From assembly GCA_002352635.1 (NCBI GenBank), contig DEIT01000140.1, forward strand, positions 13,050 through 21,079: DNA of 8,030 nt, in the 5' to 3' direction. This DNA is from Hyphomicrobiaceae bacterium UBA2767 (GTDB lineage: Bacteria > Pseudomonadota > Alphaproteobacteria > Rhizobiales > Methyloligellaceae). Made by a program: the position numbers and the translations under genes. The notes beneath the pieces are model-generated. The model searched no databases. It was not told the DNA's origin and saw only the letters and a list, made by a program, of their open reading frames with translations. Below, in pieces: positions 7,104 to 8,030 of this stretch; within the stretch, counting starts at the first letter, position 1; the number at the start of each line of letters is the position of its first letter.

Positions 7104-7505
7104 TTATCTTTCATTTAAAATCTTGCTGGCTACCGAAATATATTTCTTGCCCGCCTCCTGGGCATCCAGGATCGCCTGTTCCAGATCGGTATTCCTGCGA
7201 ATGCTTGCGAGCTTGATCAGCATCGGCAGGTTGACGCCAGCGATAACCTCGACCTTCGCCTGTTCCATAACTGAAATCGCCAGGTTGGACGGCGTTCCAC
7301 CGAACATGTCGGTTAGCAACAGTGCTCCCTGGCCGCTATCGACATCGCTTACCGCTTTCACGATTTCCTCGCGGCGCGCTTCGATATCGTCATTTGGACT
7401 GATGGAGACAGCCACCAATTGCTCCTGTGGTCCATGCACATACTCCAGCGCGTCCCGAAATTCATGTGCAAGTCGACCGTGAGTTACGATCACCAGCCCG
7501 ATCAT
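7104..7505 (-). CDS. PTS EIIA component, mannose (Man) family, stand-alone
   Basis: Predicted 133 residues, the usual length of a single-domain EIIA of the mannose family. The N-terminus MIGLVIVTHG places the phosphorylated histidine at His9, and LLLTDMFGGTPSN (residues 62-74) is the family's signature loop. It should receive phosphate from HPr (next gene, 35 bp downstream). No EIIB, EIIC or EIID gene is seen, so a regulatory output is more likely than transport. The ATG at 7505 is chosen because it gives the canonical N-terminus and has GGAGAGG 7 bases upstream; an in-frame ATG at 7541 would add 12 residues with no family counterpart. A 117-bp gap separates it from hprK and shows no clear promoter or terminator. 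Confidence 0.94.
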   Translation of the reverse strand: MIGLVIVTHGRLAHEFRDALEYVHGPQEQLVAVSISPNDDIEARREEIVKAVSDVDSGQGALLLTDMFGGTPSNLAISVMEQAKVEVIAGVNLPMLIKLASIRRNTDLEQAILDAQEAGKKYISVASKILNER

Positions 7506-7512
7506 CTTTGTT

Positions 7513-7519
7513 CCTCTCC
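7513..7519 (-). promoter_or_regulatory. Ribosome binding site of the EIIA gene
   Basis: GGAGAGG on the minus strand, 7 bases before the ATG at 7505-7503. It decides the start in favour of 7505 over the in-frame ATG at 7541. Confidence 0.65.
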
Positions 7520-7622
7520 AACGCATTCCGCAGCGTTCCATATGCTGCCGCGCGTCTCCGCGTAATGGAAACTCACAATTTGTCGCTGCATGACCGTAAG
7601 TGCAAGTGGCAACTGCGCTCCA

Positions 7623-8030
7623 TCAGGGACTGCCCGTGAGAGCCAGCTTCAGCTTGACCGGACACGACTGTTCGAATGGATCGAGTTTCAGGATCGGAAC
7701 CGGAATACCAAGAATTTTCACGCTCGGCAGAGGTTCAGGCGGCAGGCGCGGCACTTCGCTTGGTTTCACCATGTCCACGATCAGCACCAGCATCGCATGT
7801 TTGTCATGTGCGACGTCGGTTATGCCGATGCCCCGCACTTCCAGCAATCCAGAGATCGTGTCTGGTGCGCGGGCAGCAACGACATCCCCCTGTCTGGTTA
7901 CAAGGACCTGGTCATCGCTGATCAGCACGGCAGTATCAGAGGGGCGTTGTGTGCCGCCGAACGCGGAAATAAACCTCAGCGCCAGATCGGATTTGCCGGA
8001 CCCTGGCGCCCCTCTGAGCAGGGCGGCACG
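7623..8030 (-). CDS. hprK: HPr kinase/phosphorylase, 5' end cut by window
   Basis: The frame is open from the right edge to TGA at 7625-7623 (135 visible residues). HprK phosphorylates the regulatory serine of HPr with ATP and can also remove it with phosphate. The visible part begins just before the P-loop GAPGSGKSDLA, followed by an ISDDQV segment typical of the family and the signature GLLEVRGIGI. The start is outside the window, but alphaproteobacterial HprK proteins are often short and lack the N-terminal domain of the Firmicutes enzyme. The context fits: EIIA and HPr follow on the same strand, and HPr keeps its target Ser61. Family assignment is firm; in vivo activity is inferred. Confidence 0.93.
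   Translation of the reverse strand, partial: RAALLRGAPGSGKSDLALRFISAFGGTQRPSDTAVLISDDQVLVTRQGDVVAARAPDTISGLLEVRGIGITDVAHDKHAMLVLIVDMVKPSEVPRLPPEPLPSVKILGIPVPILKLDPFEQSCPVKLKLALTGSP

Noticed and set aside
7506..7622. Small gene, sRNA or terminator between hprK and the EIIA gene.
   Set aside because: Only short chance-level inverted repeats (CGCG-GAGA-CGCG; GCAGC...GCTGC) are present, with no T-run and no open frame with a ribosome site.
1..8030. CRISPR arrays, tRNA or rRNA genes, insertion sequences, phage or toxin-antitoxin modules.
   Set aside because: No regularly spaced repeats, cloverleaf-like segments, transposase motifs or small paired genes were found on either strand; almost all the sequence is covered by recognisable genes.

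Overview
The window is a GC-rich, gene-dense stretch of an alphaproteobacterial chromosome. The taxonomic call rests on gene content and order: hprK, an EIIA of the mannose family, HPr, ahcY, a DivL-type PAS histidine kinase homologue, and a TsaE protein fused to a phosphotransferase. From general knowledge this neighbourhood is characteristic of Alphaproteobacteria, especially Hyphomicrobiales and relatives. The species cannot be named from the sequence.

Layout, left to right. Positions 1-763 (minus) hold the 5' part of a tsaE/phosphotransferase fusion that runs off the left edge. Positions 760-3306 (minus) hold a DivL-like membrane PAS kinase homologue whose phospho-acceptor histidine is replaced by tyrosine; its stop overlaps the tsaE start by 4 bp. 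Positions 3476-4861 (minus) hold ahcY (S-adenosylhomocysteine hydrolase). Ahead of it are a candidate promoter and a 22-bp near-palindrome that looks like an operator. Positions 5156-6721 (plus) hold a secreted or membrane-anchored TadG-like protein with a complete von Willebrand A MIDAS site; it is the only plus-strand gene and interrupts the otherwise all-minus cluster. Positions 6754-7068, 7104-7505 and 7623-8030 (minus) hold HPr, EIIA(Man-type) and the 3' part of HPr kinase/phosphorylase, which runs off the right edge.

How the genes fit together. hprK, EIIA and HPr form a regulatory phosphotransfer module with no sugar permease in view. HPr keeps both its EI-phosphorylated histidine and its HprK-phosphorylated serine. 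ahcY removes the S-adenosylhomocysteine left by methyltransferases. The divL homologue is expected to work in CckA/CtrA cell-cycle control, and it is translationally coupled to a gene for tRNA t6A synthesis (TsaE) and probably cell-wall sugar salvage (AmgK-like kinase). The TadG-like gene has no visible functional link to its neighbours.

Most of the window is recognisable core chromosome. I see no CRISPR array, tRNA, rRNA, insertion sequence or phage gene, and no convincing undescribed multi-gene system. The points most worth a second look are the tyrosine (plus a lost N-box lysine) in the DivL-like kinase, the palindrome in front of ahcY, the TsaE-kinase fusion, and the TadG-like gene inserted in the cluster. 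There is no gene-free stretch over 300 bases; the largest gap is 4862-5155.
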